From positions 124,001 to 188,000 of the forward strand of contig JADJKB010000002.1 of assembly GCA_016706225.1 (NCBI GenBank): 64,000 nucleotides of DNA. The letters are read 5' to 3'. Source of the stretch: Myxococcales bacterium. Lineage in GTDB: Bacteria; Myxococcota_A; Polyangia; Polyangiales; Polyangiaceae. Shown here piece after piece: positions 33,912 through 41,541 of this stretch. The position numbers and the translations under genes are program-made. The notes beneath the pieces were generated by a model, which was not told the origin of the DNA, did not search any database, and saw nothing but the letters and a program-made list of their open reading frames with translations. Numbering within the stretch: position 1 is the first letter of the stretch; each line of letters starts with the position of its first letter.

Positions 33912-34442
33912 TCAGCGCACCATCATCACGCCGACGCCAACCGAGACCCCGCCGCGGGAGTTGCGCATGTAGTCCCGCACCCACAGCACGTGGGTGACCA
34001 GTGTGCAGGTGCGCTTCTGCGGCCCTTCACAGCCGTACCAGACGCCCGCATTGTGGCGGTCGCCCTCCTCGTCGAAGCGCACGACCTGCCCATTCGGCAG
34101 CACGGCCAGCCAGGCGGCGGCCGAGCCCGGAGGGGCCGCGTTGGCCTGGCCGATGCGGCCGAGGAGCTGGTTGTCGGGGCCGCCGATGTGACCGTCGGGC
34201 AGGAGGATGGCGACCGGCTCGTAGTCCTTGTCGACGACACGACCCGCGCGGTCGACGACGAACAACAGATCGCCGCCGTCGGTGACCTTGCCATCGGCGT
34301 GGATCTGGATGGGATCGTCGTCGCCGCGGTCCCAGCGGGCGGGTGCGATCATCAGTGGTGCGCCGCCCTCCTGCCACCGCGGCGGCGGATTCGCCGAGCA
34401 ACTCAGGGCGCCAAGAGCCAGGAGCACGAGAACGGAGCGCAT
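33912..34442 (-). CDS. Small lipoprotein of unknown function
   Basis: A 176-residue predicted lipoprotein: MRSVLVLLALGALSC ends in a lipobox. The mature part contains short strands with G-D patterns (DGKVTDGGDLL, DRAGRVVDKDYEP, LPDGHIGGPDN, LPNGQVVRFDEEG) suggesting a small beta-propeller or beta-sandwich of about four repeats, and one Cys pair near the end (GCEGPQKRTC). The final GGVSVGVGVMMVR is hydrophobic. No family recognised. Upstream open frame sequence overlaps the divergent repeat gene and is not used. Confidence 0.72.
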   Translation of the reverse strand: MRSVLVLLALGALSCSANPPPRWQEGGAPLMIAPARWDRGDDDPIQIHADGKVTDGGDLLFVVDRAGRVVDKDYEPVAILLPDGHIGGPDNQLLGRIGQANAAPPGSAAAWLAVLPNGQVVRFDEEGDRHNAGVWYGCEGPQKRTCTLVTHVLWVRDYMRNSRGGVSVGVGVMMVR

Positions 34443-34529
34443 GGGCGGAGAATAGCGTGGTCCCGCGATGAGCGCTCGCGCGCCCCCACAATGTTGGCCG
34501 CAGCCGATGGCGCAGCCTGAAATGGCCGC

Positions 34530-35237
34530 GTGGCTTCCCTCCGAGCGCCGTGCGCCGAGCTCCCCAACGACAACCCTGCGCTTCACGCGGGCGCCGCCTG
34601 GGTGACCCTGAGTCCTACGGGCTGGCCCCGTGCGGTTCTGCGTCCTCCCGGGTCGGGCGCGCCGCCTGAAGCGCGGTGTTCCGAAGTTGAAACGGCGCGC
34701 GAAGCCGAAGCCGCACGCGGAGCCGAAGCCGCACGCGAAGCCGAAGCCGCGCGCGAAGTTGAAACGGCGCGCGAAGCCGAAGCCGCACGCGAAGTCGAAG
34801 CCGCGCCGGGGTTCGAGCTTTCGGCGTCCGCACCGAACGACGGCTTCACTCAGCTGCTGTCGCTCCTCGGTCGGGTTCTGCTCGGCGTGGGAGCCACGCG
34901 GGCCGCGGCCGTGTTGCCGGCGTTCTTGACCGACCAGCTCGTCGCGATCGAGACGCTCGGTGCTCCGGCTTGCGCACGGCTGGTCGAGAGCGGTCACGCC
35001 ATCAGCAGCGATGGTGGCATTCGCATGAGTGACACGCTGGGCGTGACCGCGCGCGCGTGGCGCCGTGTGCTCTCGGGTGAGAGTGAAGATCTGTCGAGCT
35101 GCGAGGCGACCCTCGACGGCTGGTGCGCGGAGCTCTTGGCAGCGCTCTCCGGGGCCCCCGAACGCGCGAGCGAGGTGCGGCGTGAGCTGCGGCGGTTCGG
35201 AGTCGCTGCCTTCGGTTTGCTCGCTGACGCGGCCTGA
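34530..35237 (+). CDS. Unknown protein with a six-residue EAEAAR repeat
   Basis: A 235-residue protein starting at a GTG. Residues 52-93 are seven copies of a six-residue repeat (EVETAR, EAEAAR, GAEAAR and so on), predicted to be a long charged helix. The C-terminal 140 residues are a helical soluble domain starting NDGFTQLLSLLGRV. No family is recognised. The first 50 residues are Ala/Pro-rich and may not be translated; later in-frame starts are scarce. It is divergent from the lipoprotein at 34442 and convergent with the methyltransferase. Confidence 0.58.
   Translation: MASLRAPCAELPNDNPALHAGAAWVTLSPTGWPRAVLRPPGSGAPPEARCSEVETAREAEAARGAEAAREAEAAREVETAREAEAAREVEAAPGFELSASAPNDGFTQLLSLLGRVLLGVGATRAAAVLPAFLTDQLVAIETLGAPACARLVESGHAISSDGGIRMSDTLGVTARAWRRVLSGESEDLSSCEATLDGWCAELLAALSGAPERASEVRRELRRFGVAAFGLLADAA
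34683..34808 (+). repeat. Seven 18-bp tandem repeats encoding (E[AV]E[AT]AR)n
   Basis: Seven contiguous 18-bp units such as GAAGCCGAAGCCGCACGC, alternating with GAAGTTGAAACGGCGCGC. The alternation suggests expansion of a two-unit block. All units are in frame. Confidence 0.82.
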
Positions 35238-35264
35238 GAGACCGGGCGCGCGTCGCGCGAGGCG

Positions 35265-36500
35265 TCAGCCCCGTGCGCTGACGCAGAACTCGAACAGCTC
35301 GCGCTTGCTGGTGCGCTTGCGCAGTCGTGCGATTTTCGGCCGAGAAAACCCGGCTTTTTTCAGCTCAGCGGCCAAGATCTCCTCGACGGGCACGAGCACG
35401 TCGAAGAACTTCGAGTTGCCGACGACGTAGTGCACTTCCCCGCCGTCTGCCACGACGGCTCGCAAGCTCTTCAGGTGAGCCGCCATGTCGACGCAATAAC
35501 GCTCGACGTAGCGTGACAGCACTTCGCTGTTCTTGCCGATCGCGGTGAGCAACCCCGGCAGGTCGCGGAACGAGCTCGCCGTACCCTTGGGCGCGCTCCA
35601 GCGACCAAGGTTGCTGGTGGCGGCGCCCCAGGTCCCACCGATGGCTTGCCAATCGAGCTCCCCCGCGGAGCGACCGTCCGCCAGGTGCCCGAGCCAGTAC
35701 ATGTAAGGCCGTAGCTCGCGGATGTAACTCATGCGGTTGGCGTAGGGCGGTGAGGTGATCACGGTTCCGAAGCGCCGTTTGCCGAGCGCCGTCGCCACGG
35801 CTCTGGCATCACCCTGCACGACCTCGCGGCGAACGGTCGGGAGTGGGACGGCGGCGGCCCGAGAGAGCGACGCGAAGCTGCTCTCGAGCTCGCGAGCGAC
35901 GATTGCGCGGCTCTCGGCGGGAGTGCGCGCTGCGGCTTTGCCGAACGACATCGACTGATGACGAAAGCTCGCGGTCGACACGCTCACCAGCGTCCGACAG
36001 AAGGCCAGCCAGCACAGGTCCCGCGCGCGGCTGCTCGGCTCTTGGGCTCCGATCGCCGCGAAAGCCCGGGAAAGTGCCGACAAAGTGGCGGCGTCCCACC
36101 AGCGTTCGATGTTGTGGAGCGGGGGCGTCCAGGCGCTCGGGGCCCGGGCCGCGCGCACCGATTTCGCGGCGACCTCGACGGTCTTCGACGCCGCGGACAA
36201 CGCGGCGGCGTCGTAACGGGCGGCCTTGGCCCGCGCCAGCCACACCAGGAATGGGTTCAGCTCGAGCGCCGTCGAGGGCACTCCGAGCTCGGTGCAAACG
36301 AGCAGCGTCGTGCCGCTACCCGAGAAAGGATCGAGCACTGGCAGATCGGCGCGCGCGCGCTTTGCCACGAGCGATTGCACCAGGTGCAACGAGTACGCTG
36401 GCGTCAAACGCAACCAACCGTGGCGAGTGTCGCGGCGATTGCCGCGGAAGCTGAAGCGGCCGACGCCAGTTGTCGGCGTGTGCCGCGTCACTTGGGGCAT
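35265..36500 (-). CDS. DNA methyltransferase (N4-cytosine/N6-adenine type)
   Basis: A 411-residue methyltransferase. The SAM motif I DPFSGSGTTLLV appears near residue 52 and the catalytic motif IV TSPPYANRMSYIREL near 246, about 190 residues later. Motif I preceding motif IV is the alpha-like order, with the target-recognition region probably between them. The C-terminal part (VHYVVGNSKFFDVLVPV) continues the fold. Start at ATG 36500 (MPQVTRHTPTTGVG), overlapping the kinase gene's stop by 13 bp. There is no restriction endonuclease gene nearby, so it would be a solitary enzyme; an RNA substrate is also possible. Confidence 0.8.
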   Translation of the reverse strand: MPQVTRHTPTTGVGRFSFRGNRRDTRHGWLRLTPAYSLHLVQSLVAKRARADLPVLDPFSGSGTTLLVCTELGVPSTALELNPFLVWLARAKAARYDAAALSAASKTVEVAAKSVRAARAPSAWTPPLHNIERWWDAATLSALSRAFAAIGAQEPSSRARDLCWLAFCRTLVSVSTASFRHQSMSFGKAAARTPAESRAIVARELESSFASLSRAAAVPLPTVRREVVQGDARAVATALGKRRFGTVITSPPYANRMSYIRELRPYMYWLGHLADGRSAGELDWQAIGGTWGAATSNLGRWSAPKGTASSFRDLPGLLTAIGKNSEVLSRYVERYCVDMAAHLKSLRAVVADGGEVHYVVGNSKFFDVLVPVEEILAAELKKAGFSRPKIARLRKRTSKRELFEFCVSARG

Positions 36501-38110
36501 GGGACGGGCTTCAAGCCCTTCAGCCCGTCGGTGACGACTTCCTGGTAACACGGCTGGGCCGCGGGTCTTCCGCCTGCCGGCGCCGCCAGCTTGATGGTGA
36601 CGGTCTGGTCGCTCTGCGCGAGCACCTTGGCCGTACCGCGCAGCTTGTTCTTGCGGGCCTCGAGCTCCAGCGTCTCGTCCTTCTTGGCCGTGACTTCGCA
36701 CGGTGTGGTGTCGCAGACCTGGGCGCCACCCTTGAGCACCACCGCGCCGTCGGGCTCCGTCACGACCTTGATTTGAACGCCGCTGGGCGCGGCGACGGTG
36801 GCGCTCGTCGCAGGCTCCACGGGTGGGGCCGCCGTTTCCACGGGTTGCACCGTTGTGCTGGGAAAAGCCGGGGGTGGAGGCTCGACGCTCGCGACCGTCT
36901 TCGGGGCGGGCATGAATTTCACCGCGGCGGTGCCCACGGCGGCCAGCGTGACCACGGCCAGGGCGATCCAGACGCCCTTGCCGGAACGCCGCACGGGGAT
37001 CTCTTCGCGTGTCACTCCGACCGGCATCGTGTCTGCGCGCACAGCCTGGTCCAGGCCGGCCGCATTCGGGTCGTGTGCGGCGCCGGGTTGCACGTGGGCG
37101 TGCGGCACGAGATCCGCCGCCGAGTCGCGGCCGAGGTTGCCGAACTCTGCGGTCGTGATCCCGGGCAGCGCACTCTTGCGGGCCAGGGGATCGAGCGCGG
37201 CCGCCTCCGGCGTGTTCATCAGCGCTGCCGCCAGCTCGCGCATGGACTGGAAGCGGTGGTCCGGGTTCTTTGCCAGCGCCTTGAGGATCACCGCCTCGAG
37301 ATCGGGTGAGATGGCGACCTCGGGATTGATGGCGCGCATCGACGGTAGCGGGTCGTTCATGTGGGCGTTGAGCACCGCAAAGAAGGTGTCACCGGTGAAC
37401 GGCACCGCGCCCGTCAACATCTCGAACAAGATGATGCCGGTTGCGTAGATATCCACGCGCAAATCGGCGTGTTTTCCGGCCGCCTGCTCCGGAGACATGT
37501 ACTCCGGCGTGCCGAAGATCATGCCGGTTCGCGTCAGGCGCCGACGCGATGGTTCGTTCGCGGCGGCCTCTTCGTTGGTGCGAAGTTGTGCGATGCCGAA
37601 GTCGACGATCTTGACCGTCTCTTCTCCGTCCGCCGTGAGCTGGAGGAAGACGTTCTCGGGCTTGAGGTCGCGGTGCACCACACCCTTGCCGTGGGCCACC
37701 GACAACGCCTTGGCGATCTGCAGCATGATGCGCAGCGCGTGCTCGGCGGTGAGCACTCGGCAGTACTCGAGCTCGTCGGCCAGGTCCCGACCCTCGAGGA
37801 ACTCCATGGCGAGGAAGAAGCAGCCGTCGTCGAGCTGGCCGAAGTCGAAGACGTCGAGCACGTTCGGGTGTTTGATCCGCGACGCGCTGATGGCTTCGCG
37901 CTGAAAGCGCGTGACCAGATCGGGCTTGGCGGAGTACTCGGCGCGCAGAACCTTGAGCGCGACCTTCTTCTCGATGGCCTGGTGCTCGGCGAGGTAGACC
38001 GTGCCCATGCCGCCCTGGCCAAGGCGCTGCAGCACCTTGTAACGCCCCGCGACGACCGTCCCGATCAGCTCGTCCGGTTGGCTCGCCATGGGCATCCGCC
38101 CCTGATTCAT
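36488..38110 (-). CDS. Membrane Ser/Thr protein kinase with PEGA-like C-terminal domain
   Basis: A 540-residue eukaryotic-type kinase. The catalytic domain has LGQGGMGTVYLAEH (30-43), the lysine in VALKVL (53), HRDLKPEN (146-153), DFG (170-172) and GTPEYMSPEQ (200-209), so it looks active. A linker leads to a transmembrane helix (about 379-399) and an extracytoplasmic domain of about 130 residues (VKVVTEPDGAVVLKGG, then DTTPCEV) resembling a PEGA carbohydrate-like fold. Such kinases sense envelope signals. The upstream open frame is low-complexity, so ATG 38110 is chosen. Its stop overlaps the methyltransferase start by 13 bp. Confidence 0.9.
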   Translation of the reverse strand: MNQGRMPMASQPDELIGTVVAGRYKVLQRLGQGGMGTVYLAEHQAIEKKVALKVLRAEYSAKPDLVTRFQREAISASRIKHPNVLDVFDFGQLDDGCFFLAMEFLEGRDLADELEYCRVLTAEHALRIMLQIAKALSVAHGKGVVHRDLKPENVFLQLTADGEETVKIVDFGIAQLRTNEEAAANEPSRRRLTRTGMIFGTPEYMSPEQAAGKHADLRVDIYATGIILFEMLTGAVPFTGDTFFAVLNAHMNDPLPSMRAINPEVAISPDLEAVILKALAKNPDHRFQSMRELAAALMNTPEAAALDPLARKSALPGITTAEFGNLGRDSAADLVPHAHVQPGAAHDPNAAGLDQAVRADTMPVGVTREEIPVRRSGKGVWIALAVVTLAAVGTAAVKFMPAPKTVASVEPPPPAFPSTTVQPVETAAPPVEPATSATVAAPSGVQIKVVTEPDGAVVLKGGAQVCDTTPCEVTAKKDETLELEARKNKLRGTAKVLAQSDQTVTIKLAAPAGGRPAAQPCYQEVVTDGLKGLKPVPCPK

Positions 38111-38221
38111 GCCGTCCACCTTGGCCCCAAACCATAGCTTCCCGCCGGAGCGGAGGCCAAGCCGAAGAACGGCAAGAACTCGGCTTCTCCGGCGGCCCCG
38201 TTTTGATACGCTGGTTCGTCC

Positions 38222-39097
38222 ATGGTTGTCGTCATGGAGTCGGAGGCGCCGGACGCGGCGGTCGAGGCCGTCATCGCCTATCTGGTAGGTGCCGGTTTCG
38301 AGGTTCATCGTTCGAGCGGCCAAACACGCACGCTGCTCGGCGTGGTCGGAGACGTGACGGAGCTTCACGTCGCGGTCGCAAAGGACCTCGATTGGGTCGC
38401 GGATGTCGTGCGGGTCAGCGAGCCGTTCCGCTTGGCGTCGCGTCGCTTTCGCGAGGCCTCCACCGTGGCGGAGGGTCCGTGGGGCATCATCGGCGGACAG
38501 CGCCCCTGGGTGGCGATCGAACCGATCGGGCTGGGTGGTGGTGACGGGGACGAGAGCGGGCCGCCTTCCAGCGACGTCGGTTACGAGGTCGCTGCCGGGC
38601 GACCCTTCGATGCAGCGGTGAGTCGTGCGCGCATCGTGCCCGACAGTGTTGGCTCGCTAACGTGTCTGCCGCTGAAGGTGCGCGCTGCTTCGCCGACTCA
38701 GGTGAAGTTCGTCGAGCGAGGGCCGAGCTGGGGCGCCAACAAATGGATCGGCGCTGCCGAGCGCGAGCTCGCCCGCCAAGAAGGCTGTGTCGTGCTGCTC
38801 GAGGCCGGCGGCGAATATCCGAACGGTGCGCGCACGCTGGAAGTGGCCGCGATTGCGCGCGCCAAGATCCGCACGCATTTGCCGATCGTGGTCGATGTGG
38901 CCAGCATCGCGCAGCGCACGCGTTATTCGGCTGCTGTCGCCTGCGCGGCCATCGGTGCGGGCGCCGATGGCATCATTCTGCGGGTGTGGGTCGGAAAAGC
39001 AGACGTGCCCAGCCCCGTACCAGCGACCCTGCGCTGGGCCGACGCTGTGGAGCTCGCCGAGCGAGCTCGCGCAGTGGGCGCCGCCGTGCGGCGATGA
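38222..39097 (+). CDS. Degenerate DAHP synthase paralogue (probable pseudoenzyme)
   Basis: A 291-residue protein. Residues 13-80 match the ferredoxin-like regulatory domain of type I-beta DAHP synthases (AYLVGAGFEVHRSSGQTRTLLGVVGD, then VVRVSEPFRLASRRF). The barrel that follows aligns at both ends (VKFVERGPS, THLPIVVDV, GAGADGIILRV) but the active-site motifs are gone: no AGPCxVE cysteine (RPWVAIEPIGL instead), no KPRTSPYSFQG, no LCERG (LLEAGG instead), no DPSHGxGR (DVASIAQ instead), and no EVHPDP glutamate. It is also about 45 residues shorter than the enzyme. Its stop overlaps tyrA by 4 bp. It probably serves as an allosteric or scaffolding partner, not as a synthase. Confidence 0.8.
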   Translation: MVVVMESEAPDAAVEAVIAYLVGAGFEVHRSSGQTRTLLGVVGDVTELHVAVAKDLDWVADVVRVSEPFRLASRRFREASTVAEGPWGIIGGQRPWVAIEPIGLGGGDGDESGPPSSDVGYEVAAGRPFDAAVSRARIVPDSVGSLTCLPLKVRAASPTQVKFVERGPSWGANKWIGAAERELARQEGCVVLLEAGGEYPNGARTLEVAAIARAKIRTHLPIVVDVASIAQRTRYSAAVACAAIGAGADGIILRVWVGKADVPSPVPATLRWADAVELAERARAVGAAVRR

Positions 39098-39927
39098 TCT
39101 GCATCGTCGGTTTTGGTCTGATCGGAGGTTCGATCGCCGCGGCACTCGCGGCTCGAAGGCCGGAAACGGAGGTCGTTGCGATCGACACTTCTTCCGCCAT
39201 CGAGCCTGGCAACGACGAATTTTTCGGCGCGCGCGTGCTCGCCGCCGAGGCGAGTGAGGCCGTCGACGCCGAGCTGGCACGCGCGGACCTGGTGGTGCTC
39301 GCCGCTCCGGTCTCGGTGATCACGGCTGAGCTCCCGCGCGTGCTCAGCCTGGCCCGGGTGGTCACGGACGCAGGCTCGACGAAGCGGCAGATCGCAGAGG
39401 TCGCGGCGCGCTCTCGTCGTGCCGGAGTGTTTGTCCCCGGGCATCCATTGGCAGGAGGCTCGCGGTCCGGAAGAGCGGCCGCGCACGCCGAGCTTTTTGC
39501 TGGCAAGCGCTGGATCTTGTGTCCCGATGGCGCGAGCGAAGCGGCACTCGAGGCCGTGCGAGGCTTCGTCGTGGGGCTCGGCGCCGAGCCGGTGCTGATG
39601 AGCGCTGCCACTCACGATCGAGCGCTCGCACTCACGAGCCACGTGCCTCAGCTCTTGGCCAGCGTGCTGGTGGTCTTGTCCGAACGCAGGGGAAGCCGAG
39701 CGGCGGAGGGTCCGGGGTTTGCGAGCGCGACCCGCGTTGCCGGGGGAAATCCGGCGATCTGGCGGGACATCCTGGTCACGAACGCCGATGAGGTCGCAGC
39801 GGTGTTGCGGGAGCTTCAGGCCGAGCTGGGTAGGGTCGCTGAGGGTCTCGAACGAGCGGCTCCGGACGTCGAAGCAGCGCTCGCCCTGATCCACGAAGCG
39901 CGAGCGCGCGGCAGCTCGTCCGACTGA
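39094..39927 (+). CDS. tyrA: Prephenate dehydrogenase
   Basis: Converts prephenate to 4-hydroxyphenylpyruvate in tyrosine synthesis. The 277-residue protein has the NAD-binding motif IVGFGLIGGSIAAAL (residues 4-18), the catalytic region VVTDAGSTKRQI and FVPGHPLAGGSRSG with the conserved His in GHPLAG, and a helical C-terminal dimer domain with SHVPQLLASVL. There is no ACT domain. The ATG at 39094 overlaps the stop of the degenerate DAHP synthase gene (ATGA), so the two are translated together. This pairing suggests regulation by an aromatic amino acid through the neighbour's N-terminal domain, which is an inference. Confidence 0.92.
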   Translation: MICIVGFGLIGGSIAAALAARRPETEVVAIDTSSAIEPGNDEFFGARVLAAEASEAVDAELARADLVVLAAPVSVITAELPRVLSLARVVTDAGSTKRQIAEVAARSRRAGVFVPGHPLAGGSRSGRAAAHAELFAGKRWILCPDGASEAALEAVRGFVVGLGAEPVLMSAATHDRALALTSHVPQLLASVLVVLSERRGSRAAEGPGFASATRVAGGNPAIWRDILVTNADEVAAVLRELQAELGRVAEGLERAAPDVEAALALIHEARARGSSSD

Positions 39928-40037
39928 GCGTCGTGGCCGCGGGCTGGGCGCGCTTGGCTCTTGCGCCCGCGCCCCGCGTACCGGTTGCGTGTCTGGCCCA
40001 CTGACGCGTGATACGTTTGGCCAGAGGATTGCTTCAC

Positions 40038-40424
40038 ATGACCCGCATGCGCCGCGTTCCACGATGGGTTTGGGCCCTTGGGCTCATGCTGTCATCCGCC
40101 GCGGGCTGCGATCTGAATCCGCAACCCGAGGTGCCGAGCGGCAACGAGACGGGTGGTTTTGGCGGGTCGGCCGCCGCGGGTGGAGGAGTTGGCGGCGCGA
40201 GCGTGGGCGGAGCAGCGGGCTCTTCCTTCGGCGGTATGGCCGGGAGCTCGGGCTCTGGGGGTGGAACGGGCATCCTCGACGGCGGAGTCCCGGGCCCGGA
40301 TGCCGATGCGGACGACGACGCAGGAGACGCGGGTCCGGACGCTGACGGGGACGCGAGCGACGGAGAAGCAGGCTCCGACAGCGACGTCGGCGACGCGGTC
40401 GCTGACCCCGACGCCGCGGACTGA
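40038..40424 (+). CDS. Small lipoprotein with CDLNPQPEVP head (copy 1)
   Basis: A 128-residue lipoprotein. The signal ends in SSAAGC and the mature protein starts CDLNPQPEVPSGNETGG. The rest is a Gly-rich linker followed by an Asp-rich tail (DADADDDAGDAGPDADGDA...), with no globular domain. It shares its N-terminal ten residues with the next gene and little else, as expected for a lipidation-and-sorting head with variable tails. The ATG at 40038 is preferred to a GTG at 40008 because it gives a normal signal peptide. Confidence 0.72.
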   Translation: MTRMRRVPRWVWALGLMLSSAAGCDLNPQPEVPSGNETGGFGGSAAAGGGVGGASVGGAAGSSFGGMAGSSGSGGGTGILDGGVPGPDADADDDAGDAGPDADGDASDGEAGSDSDVGDAVADPDAAD

Positions 40425-40556
40425 ACATGCGCCACGACTGACCCTGGCGGCCGACAGGTGTGCCAGCATGTGCCGGTTTGGTGCAGCGAATCGCCCCAAT
40501 TGGACCGCAGATCGTCACTGTGCCGCATGGCGCATGCTGTGCTAGTGTGTTGACAC

Positions 40557-41027
40557 ATGGCTCGCCGTTGGCTGCTCTTTCTGCTTGTCACAGCCTCCCT
40601 CGCCGCCTGTGATCTCAACCCACAGCCTGAGGTCCCCTCGGATCAAACCGGAGCTACGGGTGGTGTCCCCGCTGGCGGGGCGGGCGGAGTGGGAGCGAGC
40701 TCGGGCTTTGGCGGCGGCTCGCTACAGGATGGCGGCGGAGGCGCGTCGGGCGGAGCCGGCGGGGGCGCGGGCGGCGCGGCCGGTGGCGGTGGCGCAGCCG
40801 GAGGTGGCGGCGCGGCCGGAACTGGTGGCGCGGCCGGTGGTGGTGGCGCGGCAGGTGGCGGCGGCGTTGCGGGAACGGGTGGCGCCGGCGGCACGAGCCC
40901 AGTCGATGGCGGCGGCGATGCCGATCTGGATGGCGGGGGCGACGCCGAAGCCGACGCAGGAGACGGCGCGACGGGTGACGCCGACACGGACGCTGGCGAC
41001 GCAGCGCTCGATTCAGCCTCGGATTGA
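40557..41027 (+). CDS. Small lipoprotein with CDLNPQPEVP head (copy 2)
   Basis: A 156-residue lipoprotein paralogous to the previous gene: signal MARRWLLFLLVTASLAAC, then CDLNPQPEVPSDQTG, a long Gly/Ala linker (about 35-115) and an Asp/Ala tail (DADLDGGGDAEADAGD). It starts 132 bp after copy 1. An inverted repeat TGTGTtgACACA ends on the A of its start codon. It converges with the cNMP-binding gene, 1 bp apart. The function is unknown; the acidic tail could bind calcium. Confidence 0.72.
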   Translation: MARRWLLFLLVTASLAACDLNPQPEVPSDQTGATGGVPAGGAGGVGASSGFGGGSLQDGGGGASGGAGGGAGGAAGGGGAAGGGGAAGTGGAAGGGGAAGGGGVAGTGGAGGTSPVDGGGDADLDGGGDAEADAGDGATGDADTDAGDAALDSASD

Positions 41028-41028
41028 G

Positions 41029-41541
41029 TCAGCCGGCGGCCGGGCCGCGGCGCACCAGGTAACTGTCGAGCACGTTGGCGATGAAGTCCGCCAAGATGCC
41101 GTCGGCAACGCGCAGGCGCCGGCTCAGCTCTCGCGCCAGGTTCAACACGATGATCGCGTACGACTTGACGTCGTAGCGGTAGAGCGCGTCGAGATCGGCG
41201 CTGGTCAAGCGCACGAGTCGCGTGGGCGCCAGAGTCCGGACCGTCGCGGAGCGCGGCTGTACGTCGACGACACTCATCTCGCCGAACCAGTCGCCGGGTC
41301 CGAGCATGGCCACCCTCGCGTCGATCCCGCGGTGGCTGCGCTTCAACACCTCGAGCTCGCCGTCGACGAGGATGAACATGTCGCGGGCCTCGTCGCCCTC
41401 ACGAAACACCACCGTGCCGGCCGGCGGTGTCGTCACGGTCAGCGACGCCGACAAATGCGCGAGAACCTCGTCGCTGAGGGCGCCGAACAAACCGATGGCG
41501 CGCAGCTCCGCGGGTTCCACAGTCGAGGGCAGTCCGGTCAA
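41029..41541 (-). CDS. Cyclic nucleotide-binding domain protein
   Basis: About 170 residues with one cNMP-binding domain: VVFREGDEARDMFILVDGELEV, then PGDWFGEMSVVDVQPRSATVRTLAPTRL with the phosphate-binding cassette (FGEMS...PRSATV). No helix-turn-helix follows; the last helices read LSRRLRVADGILADF. So it is a stand-alone cNMP sensor rather than a CRP-type regulator. The start is inferred: TTG at 41541 makes a TTGA overlap with the upstream gene's stop, and no ATG is available without a large overlap. GTG at 41520 is another choice. Confidence 0.78.
   Translation of the reverse strand: MTGLPSTVEPAELRAIGLFGALSDEVLAHLSASLTVTTPPAGTVVFREGDEARDMFILVDGELEVLKRSHRGIDARVAMLGPGDWFGEMSVVDVQPRSATVRTLAPTRLVRLTSADLDALYRYDVKSYAIIVLNLARELSRRLRVADGILADFIANVLDSYLVRRGPAAG

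Noticed and set aside
40546..40557. TTGACA and the dyad TGTGTtgACACA just before the second CDLNPQPEVP lipoprotein
   Set aside because: TTGACA abuts the start codon, so it cannot be a -35 for this gene, and the short dyad could easily be chance. Worth noting but not counted as a promoter.
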